Below the pieces are notes generated by a model, which saw nothing but the letters and a program-made list of their open reading frames with translations, did no database searches and had not been told where the DNA came from. From Symbiodinium natans (Eukaryota; Sar; Dinophyceae; Suessiales; Symbiodiniaceae): 64,000 nt of DNA. Shown in pieces: positions 1-10,800 of this stretch; the first letter of the stretch is position 1; every line of letters begins with the position of its first letter. The stretch covers positions 153,501 through 217,500 of the forward strand of contig CAJNDS010000369.1 in NCBI GenBank assembly GCA_905221605.1, in the 5' to 3' direction. Made by a program: the position numbers and the translations under genes.

Positions 1-435
1 TCATCAGCGTGTGTAACTGCGACATCCAAGCAAACAGACTAACGAGCTTGTCATTCTTTTTTCTCTGGCGACAATGGGGATTCTTTGCTTTGTCGGTATG
101 CACGGGCACGTCGGACGCCTGTCAATACACGGGCTTCAGACAACCGCTGGCAATGATTCCAGTGGACATGATTGCCGTGTGAGAAGTTGTGGCGCCGTGC
201 GTCGTGAGCATGCTGCTAACGATTTTTTGGATGCGGACTGGCGTCTTCGTTGGTCTGGAGAAAGATGCTGCTTTCTTCTATGTGTGGCATCTGATCGATT
301 GCATTTTACAGCAGCGGGAATTTGGACTACATGCTCTTCTTCAAAGTGCTGAGAGAGGCTGTTTCACCAAGCGTACCGTAGGTTCTTCGTTGGCGTTTCA
401 ATGGCTTTCTTTGTTGTTTCCTTCTGCGTGCTCTT

Positions 436-649
436 CGCTCGGGGCTGCTCCACTGGCTGACCACCATGGAGTGCCCTGGACTGGTCTTGCCTCGATTGTT
501 CTTGCTGTTAAGTCCCCACTGGCTGACCACCATGGGGCATACGCACGTCTTTCCTCTCCTTAAGGAGTTTTGACCTGCCACACCCCTTTGCCACTGCGGG
601 TCTGTTATCTGTCCTGGATGACGGGTACGGGATCCTGACGGCCGAATGA
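436..649 (+). repeat. Direct repeat, copy 1 of 2
   Basis: The segment starts cgctcggggctgctccactg and ends near gatcctgacggccgaatga. A diverged copy lies about 600 bp downstream at 1035-1259. Inside each copy the phrase actggctgaccaccatgg occurs twice, about 70-80 bp apart, so the unit has its own internal duplication. The identity is unknown; it could be a terminal repeat of a decayed mobile element. Confidence 0.7.
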
Positions 650-1034
650 CTCTGGAGAGGCCAATGCGGCGGTGTGGAGTAACTTGACCTTCAAGAGGGT
701 CATCATCGTCTGTGCTTGTGGCAGGACAGGCAGGATCTTCGCCCGCCTGGATGCTACCTGACGGCATGGCCTGGACGAAAGCTGTGATACCACGGAGATC
801 TTAGCGCTCTTGCAGGCTGCCAAAGTGATGTGAGCCCTCACACCTTGCCGACGTATCTTATTGGCTTGGACTCTGGAGGGACCATTGCCTGCCAGATTGC
901 AGTCCCCGAAACCCCGGCGAGCTTTCGGGCTTGCGTGTGTGGCCTCCGCTTTGGCTGTCTGATGAGACTGTGCTTGTGCGCGGACATCTATCTAGGTGGG
1001 CGCAGCTGCAAGCCAGGGTGAGAGGAGGACCTTC

Positions 1035-1259
1035 CGCTCGGGGCTGCTCCACTGGCTGACCACCATGGAGTGCCCTGGGCCGGTCTTGCCTTGAGTTGTT
1101 CTTGCTGTTAAGACTGCTAAGTCCCTACTGGCTGACCACCATGGGGCATACGCACGTCTTTCCTCTCCTTTGGGAAGTCTGACCTGTACCATCCCTTTGC
1201 CAAATGCGGGTCTGTTATCTGTCCTTGACGACGAGTACGGGATCCTGACTATCGAATGA
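1035..1259 (+). repeat. Direct repeat, copy 2 of 2
   Basis: This is a diverged copy of 436-649. It keeps both internal actggctgaccaccatgg phrases (the second preceded by cta instead of cca) and carries a small insertion between them. The order of shared blocks is the same in both copies, so this is a true direct repeat and not a chance low-complexity match. Confidence 0.7.
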
Positions 1260-2158
1260 TGACCTCGGTTCGAGCCGAATGACGTCGCACCAGTAGCTAC
1301 ATGATGGTGATTTTGAAAATCTGGCAGTGTCGCAATTTGCGACTCCCCGCATGCTCAGTGCTGTATGATTGCACCGGGACTTCAACGACGACTTCGAGTA
1401 CTGAGTGCGTGGGGTTACCTAGTAGTTCGGCGCCTTTGCTTGCTTTGTTGTTTCTGTTTCCTTGTTTTTTGGGTGGTTGCGTGGTGTTCTTGGTGGTTTG
1501 CGCGCGCTAACTTCGTTTCACCCGTTACGTCGAGCCCAACAAGACCGGCCTACTGTGCTACTGATGTAGTAAAGGGGCGCCAGTCCAAAAAAAAATAAAA
1601 TTCCTTCTGTGTGCTGCTCCGGTAGTGTCTCACCTCGAACACAAGCAACAGGCTTGACACGCTTACTGCGCCGCTGATGTGGTAAAGAAGCTCGTCTCCA
1701 AAAAAAAGTCCTTCTTAAGTTGGGTGTAGGACTTGCGCTTGCCAGGGAAAAGGTACCAAAGGGACCTTTGGTTTTTCACGCACTTTCCCTTTATACAAGC
1801 GCAGAAGGAACCGTGTTCCGAATCTACCTCTGCGACCCCCTTGGGGGGGAGCATGAGCTGAGAAAGAGGCTCTCCAAGTTTCCTCTCGAGAGAGGACGCG
1901 TCACTTGAGGATGAGGAGGAGGTTGAAGGAGCCAGCACGTCTGCGCTCCGTTGCGCGAAACGAAGGTTCACAAGGTTCACAAGGCTCGCAAGATCGTTGG
2001 CAGTAAGTCTTGCCCGGGTGCTACGTCCATTCAACTGATTCAGCACCTGCACATTCACACCTTTGCGAACTGATGTCGGGCAATCTGGCTTGGCATGTTG
2101 GTTGACCCCTGGTGGCTGCATTGAAGCTGCGCCAATACGTTTGCCGGGGTGGAAGGAT

Positions 2159-2363
2159 GCTTACTGTTCGCGAGCGAATGGTGTTTTACCGGTTGCTTCC
2201 AAAATGTCTCTTCGAAAAACGGTGTGCCGTTTGTTCTTGGTTTGTAACCCAAAAGTTTCTGATGCTTGTCAGGCTTGGTATTGCGAACGACAATTTGCAA
2301 ACTTCGTTTGCTGAAGATCTGTGTGTGCAGCGCTGGCTCCACAGCTCAGTGCGAAAATTTTGA
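2159..2363 (+). repeat. Split direct repeat A1 of YR element 1
   Basis: The 205 bp beginning gcttactgttcgcgagcg are repeated without visible change at 11878-12082. This copy forms the 5' terminus of the element; the DNA to its left (ggtggaagga) has no counterpart at A2. Confidence 0.9.
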
Positions 2364-2776
2364 GGCTCGAGGCCGCTTCTAGTCTAGTGGCTCTGTTTCA
2401 GGTGCTAAGACTTTAGTTTCGTGCAAGCCTCCCCGTGATCGGGGGGGTGGATGGACCTTTCGGCATCCAGTGCATCCACGTCGTCATCAGACGACTTTCG
2501 AGTACCTGTGCCATCCTTTGTCTTTGCGCCTGTTCGCATTCGACCCCTGCACTATCACGTGCCTGACCTTCAACGCCGCCTTGAAGCGCCGCCGGATATT
2601 TTCAGCTACATTGTTGAACCCAGCTTCCGTGGCCTCCTCGTCAGTCGGAGTGAAGGCGCCAGATTCCTTCTCTGCCTCACGGTGTCTGACTGGTACCAGT
2701 TCAGTGCCGTTGCCCATTGGGTGCAGTCGTGTTACCGCCAACTTCTTCCTCTGCAAGGTTGACTGTTGCTGCTGCC

Positions 2777-4869
2777 ATGTCTACAGAAAGTCTGCCGGAT
2801 ATAGAGGGGGATGATGTTTCGGTTGGCCATGTCAGCGAAGATGATGGACCCCCAGTCCTTCCTATTGCTCACCTTGACTTGCCCCCCTTTGGGTCTAGCG
2901 TGCAGTCCTCTAGGCCGTTGTTGGTGTTGCCAAGGCCGTCGGATGCGGAAGCTGATGCCCTAGATTGGGGAGATGAAAACTCCCCTGTCTGGGCGATGGA
3001 AGACTTTATGGTTGACGTCAACCCTGACATGTCTGAACTCAGCTCTGAGCATACTTCATGCCGGTCATGTGCGCGTGATGATCTGTTGAGTCAGTCCGCA
3101 GAACATGACGCCACCGGGGAAGACTCTCAGTTAGCCGAGACTGAGAAGCTTACTGTTAGCGAGCCTCCATCAAAAATGGCCCGCACCGTGGGTGATGTGT
3201 TTGCCGACAACTTTGTACGTTTGGCGGATGGGGGCATGTCTGATGTTGTTTTGCCGTGGGAGCTGCCTGCTGTCAGTGCAATCTTTGGTGAGTCCTCTTT
3301 GTTTTCAGAACTTAAAATGCCAACCCTTTCAATGCGTGAGACGGAAGTCTGGACCCCTCAATCGCCTCCGTGTGATCCATTCACCTCCTTGGATGAACCG
3401 CAGGAGCCGTTCGTGTCTGGAGACCTTGCGTCAACTGCTTTCAAGGTCCTCTCTGATGTGGACGTTGATGCCCAGCACCGTAAAGCAGTGAGGCTTGCAG
3501 TTGATAAGTGGATCGTAATCATGAGGAGAAACCGCAAGATGCACCCGGAGTGCGAGGTTGATCCACAGGCATTGGAGGCATGCATTGGGTCGAGGGCCGC
3601 AGGAACAGCCTCCAAGAGAGCAGGTAGCATCCTCACGTTCCTGAGGTGGTTCGATACAATTGTTGGTGCCAACCTCGACCCCTTTACTGATGACATGTTC
3701 TGGAGGTACATGCAGTTCCTGGATGGCTCGCAGGCCCCGCCATCCAAAGCCTCTTCCTTCTTGTCAGCCTTGCGTTTTGCCTATTTCGTGATGGATGTTA
3801 CTAACATTCCTAACAAGCTAAGCCGCAAGTGTGTTGGTGCAGCTGAGCGTATGTTGGCTAACCTTGGGGACCTCAAGCAAGCTCCCCCGCTCACCGTGGC
3901 ACAAGTTCGCATCCTTCACTCACTGTTGCATGGACAAGGTACCTCGGATTGGGATCGGGCCTTTGCTGGATATTGCCTTTTGTGCTTGTATGCACGTGCT
4001 AGACAATCTGACTTCCGCAAGGTGGCATACGTGGACGTGGATGGAGAAGGTCGTGATGGCTACGTGGTGATCCGAGTCAAACAGCATAAAACTGCCAGGG
4101 CAGCCAGACGAGTCGCTCAGCTGCTCCCAATCCTGATTCCGTTACGAGGAATCTCGGACCATGAATGGTTCGAATCATGCAAGTGTGCCTTTGAGAAAGT
4201 TGGCTGCTGCAAGGGCATGTTGGTGCTGCGCTTTTCCGTCCACCACTAGCCAGTGGGGTGCTGGCTCGCAGGGCCATTACGTCGGGGGAAGTTTCCACCT
4301 TCTTGAGGCTCGCACTTAGAGATAATGCCGTGTCCTCGCACAGCTTGAAGAGAACGTGCATCTCTTGGACCAGCAAGGCTGGATCCAAGAAGGAGGTTCG
4401 CTCTTGTTTGGGTAGGCATGTCACAGCTGTTGAAGGAACCGAAGCCGTGTACTCTGTTGAGCTGAGCATGGGGCCCGTGCGGGAGCTGGAAACAGTCCTG
4501 GATGCCATCAGACAGCTTGAGTTTTCTCCTGATGCAGCCAGGGGGCAAATGTGGGCGTTCCCTCCTCAGCCGCCTCCCCCGGACGGGCCCATGCAGGGCA
4601 AGAGCTTGTTGTCAACTCTGACAAACATTACTGCCTCTTTGGCGCCTGCGATCAAGGTTGAAAGCTCCGGTGAAGAAGAGTCATCTTCCTCCGATAGCTC
4701 GAGTGAGTCGTCGGGGTCGAGTGAATCGCAAACGTCGCGCGACACCGTGCGTGTTGACGCCCGGGCGTCTGTTCCCAGTGTGAACCCTGTACAAGGCACT
4801 GGTACATGGGTAAAACACTCCAGATCTGGAGTTCTTCACCACGCCTATGGCGACAACATTCTTGTGTAG
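2777..4869 (+). pseudogene. Tyrosine recombinase ORF of YR element 1 (one frameshift)
   Basis: The protein would catalyse integration of the element's circular DNA intermediate. I chose the ATG at 2777 (MSTESLPD), because the frame opens upstream only with a non-ATG codon. The N-terminal third is acidic. A helical core-binding region covers about 3430-3880, and the catalytic region follows. The box I arginine lies in YARARQSDFRKV (about 3987-4023), the HxxR-type box is HSLKRT (4339-4356), and the probable nucleophile tyrosine is in VYSVE (codon at 4450). The frame closes at 4249, but the catalytic domain continues in the -1 frame from about 4207 (QGHVGAALFRPPL). This looks like a single-base deletion near 4200-4206. 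The C-terminal tail is rich in serine and glutamate. It lies between A1 and gag, with 1.8 kb of non-coding DNA after it. Confidence 0.8.
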
Positions 4870-6694
4870 TAAATTTCACCGAGGAGGGTTGGCAGTTCTT
4901 GGGATGTCCGGATTAGAGGGGATATGGCCAGTAACAAATTTACGCAGCGTTGCTGCCGCTCTGATGTTGGCAAGATATATTTTTTGAAGGCAGACTGATG
5001 TTGCTTTGAATGTTTTTGGCTTGTGGGTCCTGCAGACTTGTGCAGTTGCCTGAGCTGATTACTCGTCGTCCTATCCCATTGCGTGTGTCTGTCCATTATA
5101 AACCTCATTCATCCTGTCTGCGCTGCACCGCAGCAAGGGGTGGTAATCCCTACTCCCCTCCTGCGCTCTGTTTTCGTTTAAGCCCTCGCGCTTCAGACCT
5201 CGACGGGATTCCCCCGGGTTGGGTTGAAATCAGCCCTGCCAGTCACAGGCACAGGCTGGGGGGCCGCGGGTTTAGGTTTTTGTGTTACGCGGAGCGGCCG
5301 GCGTGGTGGCGCGAAAATGCCTTTGCGTCAGCAGATTTGTATTTTCGAAGAAAATTCAATAAAATCTTGTTTTCGCGGCCAAAATCCCGCCAAACCAGCC
5401 CGCAGTCTCCAGCCAAATTTCCAGACCCACGGCCCCCACGCCCGGCCCCCGCCCCCGACTCTCCCCGACTCTTCCCGACTCTCCGGCCCTTGCCTCCTTT
5501 CTAATCACCTCTTGACCCCCCCCGCCCCCCGACTCTCCCCGACTCTCCCCGACTCTCCCCGCCTCCGGCTCTCCCCCGACTCTCCCCGACTCTCCCCGAC
5601 TCTCGCGCGATCCCCCGCTGCCCAGAAATCCCCGAAAACGCGTTCCGTGATTGGTTTTCGCGGTTTTCGCGGTTTTCGCGCGCCGCTCTGGAATTTGCGC
5701 GTCCCGAGGTTTTTGCTGGCTGACATCCTGTCCCGTGTGCTTTTGCAGACGGGCGTACTCTCAAAGTTTCGTGATGCGCCTGGTCTGCCTGGTGCCCAAG
5801 TGCTATGTCGTTGTGGCTTGTAGGCTCAATCTGACACGTGCAGCGGCGTTGCGCTGACCTCATGCTGAGCTTGAGCTTGCGTCTTGTAACTTTCCACCAG
5901 CGCAGCCAGATAAATGATGCTTATGTTGTGTGGGCCGGATAAATGATGTTCGTGTTGTGTGCCTGTGGGTTGTTTGGTGCCGGGTTTGCAAACCATTCGT
6001 GCGTAAAGAGCAACTTGAGCTTGGCAGCGCCTTTTGAGATAACAGCCTACGAACGCTTTTGTTTCGGCAGAAAGAACGACGTGATGCGCTGGTCATGTTT
6101 CTGGGTTTTGGGATTACTCTTTAAGCCGAATTTGCCGACCACGGCGAAAATTGCTATTCTTGTGTGTGGGCGCCCGCGCACGGCAATGTATGTCTTGCCT
6201 TCGGAAGAGGATCTTATGAATCCGGAGTGTCGCACATGTAAACGCAACCTGTGATGCGGTGTGGTTGGAGGAAGTGTATGATCGTTTCTGAATCGCTATG
6301 GCGAAGAGAAGGCATTGCTACATGGTAGCGACATGTGTGCCCATGGGCTAATGTGAGGAAATGTGAGCTGCAGTTTGTGCTGTTGCCGACTAGATGTCGG
6401 AGTGAGGGATTCAAGGCGAGGACATGGTCCCTTATGAGCCTTGTGGCACATGGTGCCAATGCCTAGCCAAGGGGCTTTATGGGCAATAGGGGCCCAGGGG
6501 CCACGCAAGCAGCATGTGTGTGTTGCGTTTTTAAATATGATGTTTCAACCCCAGGCTCGCAGTAGTAGAGAGCGCACATGTTACTTGTGGTACTTACTGT
6601 GTGTGGTGTTTGTACTGTGTCTTCTACCATGTTGCACATTGGCAGTGATCAGGTGTGATTTCTCCTTCGACTGGGCAGCGTAGTTTCCCGTGCC
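4870..6694 (+). other. Long non-coding spacer between YR and gag of element 1
   Basis: No coding region is supported here. It holds a cytosine-rich low-complexity tract built on ccgactctcc (about 5450-5612), a short tandem of cggttttcg (about 5654-5683), and AT-balanced DNA up to the gag ATG. The position inside the element suggests a leader or promoter for the gag-pol transcript, but nothing in the sequence proves it. Confidence 0.5.
5450..5612 (+). repeat. Low-complexity tandem tract (ccgactctcc-type)
   Basis: Repeats of cccgactctc with small variations run through this stretch. They create spurious proline/serine-rich or arginine/glycine-rich open frames on both strands. Confidence 0.75.
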
Positions 6695-7888
6695 ATGTCT
6701 TCCTTGATTGAGTCTGAGGCCCACTTCCTCCAGCGCGCCCGCGAGGTCAAATGCCCCGATGATGTGCTAGCAGAGCTTCGGGTTGGTGGGTTCACTAGCC
6801 TGGGTCAACTGGCTTATGCAGTGGGCCAGCCTGGCCAGGTCATTCCTGAGTCAGCCTTCAATGCCTTCTGCACAACTACTACGCCTGGAGCCAATGCGGC
6901 TGGCAAGGCCTGCATACGCCGCCTAGTCTTCGAGGCGCAAACCTTGGTGTTGGCTGACTTGCGCCTGCAAGTTTCTGATCCGGAAGGAGCCTCCAGGAAA
7001 ATGCCGGAGGCGGAACGGGACAGGCGTTTGCAACACCTCAGAGGACGGCTTCCGGGTGTGCTCATTGAGGGAGGCATGGAGCCCGGGAGATGTGTCTTGG
7101 AAGACTGCGTCAGGCAGGAATCTGCCAATCAGCTGAAGTACCTCAGCCCTGATCGTTGTGTGTCGAGAACGCACGAAGTCACCCACTCCCGAGGTGCAAC
7201 CCGCCAGCTGGAACTTGAAAGTTCCAAACTAGTGATCAAAGAAACGGATGATGCCATGAGTATGCCAACTCATAGCGCGTTGCAAGTCCAAGAGGCACTT
7301 CGTCGCAGGGGCATTGCCTATGTGTTTGCCCAGTGCCTCTCCTTCAATGCCTACGAGAAGTACATCTCCCGCCTGTTCAGCAATCTTCACAGGGAGCCTC
7401 CTCCGGGTTTCGCGCGTTGCTCTGTTGCACAGTTGGTGGAAGCCGATCGACAAGTGTTTGTTCGCCTGATTGAACTGGGAGTTCAACCGCGCGCAGCCAC
7501 AGATGGAAGCTTCCCGATGGATGATGCGTTAACTTCGGCGCTTGAAAGCTACCAGGTCTCAATGGCCTTGATGCCTCTTCCACAAAAGCAAGGCAATGGA
7601 AACAAGGAGCGCCGTGAGCTCAAGCGAAAGCTCGAGCCTGGAGACAAAAAGATCAAAGGTGGCCCCAAGGGAGGAGGCAAAGGCAAGGGCAAGTATGCCC
7701 TCACCGCTCGCGTCCCAAAAGAGATCCTGCAGAAAGGTGGTGTGGCCAATGCTCCTACGGGTGAGCCCTTATGTTTCGATTACAACCTGCATGGGGACAA
7801 GTGCAAGTGTTCCGCCGCCACGTGCCCCCGTAAGCACCTGTGTTGCAAGTGTTTCCAGGCGCACCCCATCCGAGATCACAAGGAGTGA
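6695..7888 (+). CDS. Gag-like ORF of YR element 1
   Basis: This is a 397-residue basic, probably RNA-binding protein. The start is an ATG in good context (gtgccATGTCT). The middle is predicted mostly helical, followed by a lysine/glycine-rich linker (residues about 300-345). The C-terminus is a Cys/His-rich knuckle (about 360-397: CFDYNLHGDKCKC, CPRKHLCCKCF, HPIRDH), as expected for a nucleic-acid-binding gag. It ends in TGA followed by CGG, and the pol frame continues in the same phase with no further stop. UGA-CGG is a known leaky stop context, so a gag-pol readthrough product is plausible. A reverted point mutation could equally explain it. Confidence 0.8.
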   Translation: MSSLIESEAHFLQRAREVKCPDDVLAELRVGGFTSLGQLAYAVGQPGQVIPESAFNAFCTTTTPGANAAGKACIRRLVFEAQTLVLADLRLQVSDPEGASRKMPEAERDRRLQHLRGRLPGVLIEGGMEPGRCVLEDCVRQESANQLKYLSPDRCVSRTHEVTHSRGATRQLELESSKLVIKETDDAMSMPTHSALQVQEALRRRGIAYVFAQCLSFNAYEKYISRLFSNLHREPPPGFARCSVAQLVEADRQVFVRLIELGVQPRAATDGSFPMDDALTSALESYQVSMALMPLPQKQGNGNKERRELKRKLEPGDKKIKGGPKGGGKGKGKYALTARVPKEILQKGGVANAPTGEPLCFDYNLHGDKCKCSAATCPRKHLCCKCFQAHPIRDHKE

Positions 7889-10800
7889 CGGTCAGTGCCG
7901 GAGGCGGGGCGTGCTGGCTCAACTTCGGACGAGCCCGTGTTGACAGCCGTTCCGCCACCTGGGGAAACTGGATCTGAGGCTCCCGTTGTGGTTAGTCAAT
8001 CTGTGCACAATGTTGCGGCTGAGCCCCCAGTTTCCCTCGCTCCTGAGCCAACCTCTCAGATGAATTCATGTGCTGCGTGCAATGACCCTGAAGAACTTGC
8101 TGAGCAACTTTTGCAGGGCCAACTCATTGGATCTCATTCTGTGCTCTCACTGTGGGAGCTTCTTCCGCACGAGGCTCCCCACAAGGCTGCGTCAGGCAGC
8201 TCGTTTTTCACTGGTATGTTCCGGAGAGGGGGTGTGCTGGGCCTTCGGGCCAATGTTTCTCGTTTCCCAAAGGTCACGCAGGTCCTCTGTGCATTCGTTC
8301 GGCAACGACGGCCGGCTGCGGTTTTCACTTCTCTGGCCATATTTTGTGACATCCCCACTGAGCCTCATCGTGATTCCCACAACGGGCCGACCCCCAATCT
8401 GGTGTTCAAGCTCTCCAGCTTCTCTGGGGGCGGCGTGTGGTGTGAGGGCCCCGGGCACGACGTTCGGCCGGTCCAAGGCTCTCCGGTCCATGGACGTGTG
8501 CTCAATTTCGAGGATGGCTGTCTCGAGCTGCCTGCCAAAGATCACTGGCACATGACTGAACCATGGCAGGGCCGTCGTGTAGTCCTGGTAGCATATGCGC
8601 TGCCTCATATGCCCTCAGTCAAGCTTGAGGTCCCCCAAGCCCTCCTTGAGCTTGGCTTTGCCCTGCCACCAGACTTCCTCCCAGAACTGTCGGTCGTTCC
8701 AGAAGTCATGGGCGACGCGCCGACGCCTATTCAGGTGCCCGCTCCGTCTGCCAGTGAGACGTCCTCCAGGCCCCCGTTCATTATTGAGGTCTTTTCCGGC
8801 ATGTCCAGGCTCTCGGCCTGCCTCACCATGCCCAACTGCGTGGGCATTTGGTTCGCTCCACCGTGTGGGACTGCCAGCCGAGCGAGGGAAATTAAAGGTG
8901 TTCCTGGACCCCCTCCTCTCCGCTCGGAAAAATTTCCGAACGGATTACCGCAGCTGGGTGGGCAGGCCCTTCTCCGGGTCACCCTGGCAAATCAGCTTTA
9001 CGACTGTGTGTCTGACCTGGTCCTTGAAGCTGCTTCTCGCGACCTTGTTATCGGGGTGGAGAACCCCAGGCAAAGCCTCTACTGGCGCACTGCCATGTTT
9101 GCACGTATCGCGCACCTCTTTCAGTTCACTGCGTTCCAAAGTTGTGCATATGGCAGCCGTCGTCCCAAGTGGACGGCTATTGCGTATACTCGAGGTGCGT
9201 TTGACAGCATCTGCAAGTCCTGCCCAGGGCACTCATGCGCCCAACGTCACTTGCCGTGGGGGGTGGCGCCGGACGCGCCTAACGGATTTTCTACTTCGTT
9301 GGAAGCTGCATATCCACTGCCACTGGCCCGTGCTCTGGCCCAAGCTTTCGTTCAGGTTTGCCCGCCCCGACCGCTCTCGCCTACAGGCCTCCAGCTGTCG
9401 CTTGTCCGTGGCCAGGTCGGCAGTCAGCCGAAGGCCTCGGTGACGGGGCCCCGTGTGCCCGAGCATGCTCGCATTTTGCGGGTGAGAATCCCTCCGCATG
9501 TTTCTTGTCCCGTCCCCCTGCGTGCCCGCCTTAAGGACCCGTGGCCACTGCCACACGTGGCCGTCTGCCCCGAGCGCTCGGTGCCAGCCGAGGCCCAGCT
9601 ACTGCAGATTGTCCCGGTTAAGCAGGGGAGTTCAAGTGGTGGCTCCGGGGGCAAGGGTTGTAATGCTGGTTCTGAGCTCTGGAATGAGCTTGTTTGGGGT
9701 ATTCCCTTTTCCCCGGAACAGTTTGTCCGTGAGGCAGTTAAGGCTGGCCATCCCAGAACTCTCGAGGTCGCCTTGCCACAGGTTCTCAAAGATGCGGTGT
9801 GCACCCATGCCTCGATGACAGAGTCGGAGCTGTACGGGTTGAGGGCGCGACAGTTTGCAAAGTGGCTCAAGCTTGCACAAGACCTCAGAAGTGAGGAAGA
9901 CGCACTGAAGGCATCTATGCACAAACAGGTCTCGACGATCCTCAAGCCTAAGCGTCTCCTCTTGTGGAAGGCAATGATGATTGAGGCTTCCTATGACGAT
10001 GTTTCCATCTTCGATGAGGTGATCTCAGGTACTAACCTGGGAGGCCCGGTGCCTGATACAGGTGTGTTTGCCCCGAAGTTCAAGCCGGCGACGGTCACGG
10101 TCGAGCAACTCAAAAGAGATGCCCCCACCTCTAGGGCAGCCCTGTTGTCCACTATCAAGTCCCAGGGGGAGTCCCTCGATCGCGAGGTCCAAACGAAAAC
10201 CCTTGAGGAGCGCGATAGGGGCTGGTTGTCAGGTCCCATCGAGGTGGACCAGCTGCCACCTGATGCCATCGTGTCTCGAAGGTTCGGGGTCGAGCAGGAT
10301 GTGAAAATCAGGTTGATTGACGACTTCTCAGGGTCAGGAATCAATAGCTCCGTCGAGACATTGGAGACTGTGCGCCCCCAGACCGTTGACGTTATGGCAG
10401 GTATGTGCCTGTCTCTGATGCGAGTGCAGCCAGGTTGTAGTCTCAAGGGAAGGTTCTATGACCTGGTCAGTGCCTACAGGCAGCTGGCTCTGGACCCTAC
10501 AGGGGCCTGGGCCTCGTACATCGGGCTGTGGGATCCTGACCTGAAGAGGGTAGTAGTGTTCCAGCTACATGCCCTCCCTTTCGGGGCTGTCAAGTCGGTG
10601 TCGACTTTTCTGAGAACCGTTAATTCGATATGGCACCTTGGTGCATTCTTTTTCGCCCTTTGCTGGTCCCACTACTTCGATGACTTCGTGTCGGTTGCTA
10701 AAGGCACACAGGTGGCCAATATGCACCAAACAATCACCTTGCTCTTCACCCTGTTGGGATGGGACCTGGCCCAGGGTGGAAAGAAGGATGTACCGTTTGC

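Larger units (their letters stand above)
1..2158. other. Repeat-rich non-coding DNA upstream of YR element 1
   Basis: No convincing gene is visible. The open frames here are short, overlap on both strands and match no family I recognise. The stretch contains a long direct repeat (436-649 and 1035-1259) and a segment around 1345-1600 resembling 12520-12745 on the far side of element 1. The short phrase gctgatgtggtaaag, or a close variant, appears near 1560, 1674 and 12702. It is probably debris of older repeats into which element 1 inserted. Confidence 0.5.

Noticed and set aside
7559-7749. Minus-strand frames within element 1 gag and pol
   Set aside because: They are shadows of plus-strand coding with no domain support.
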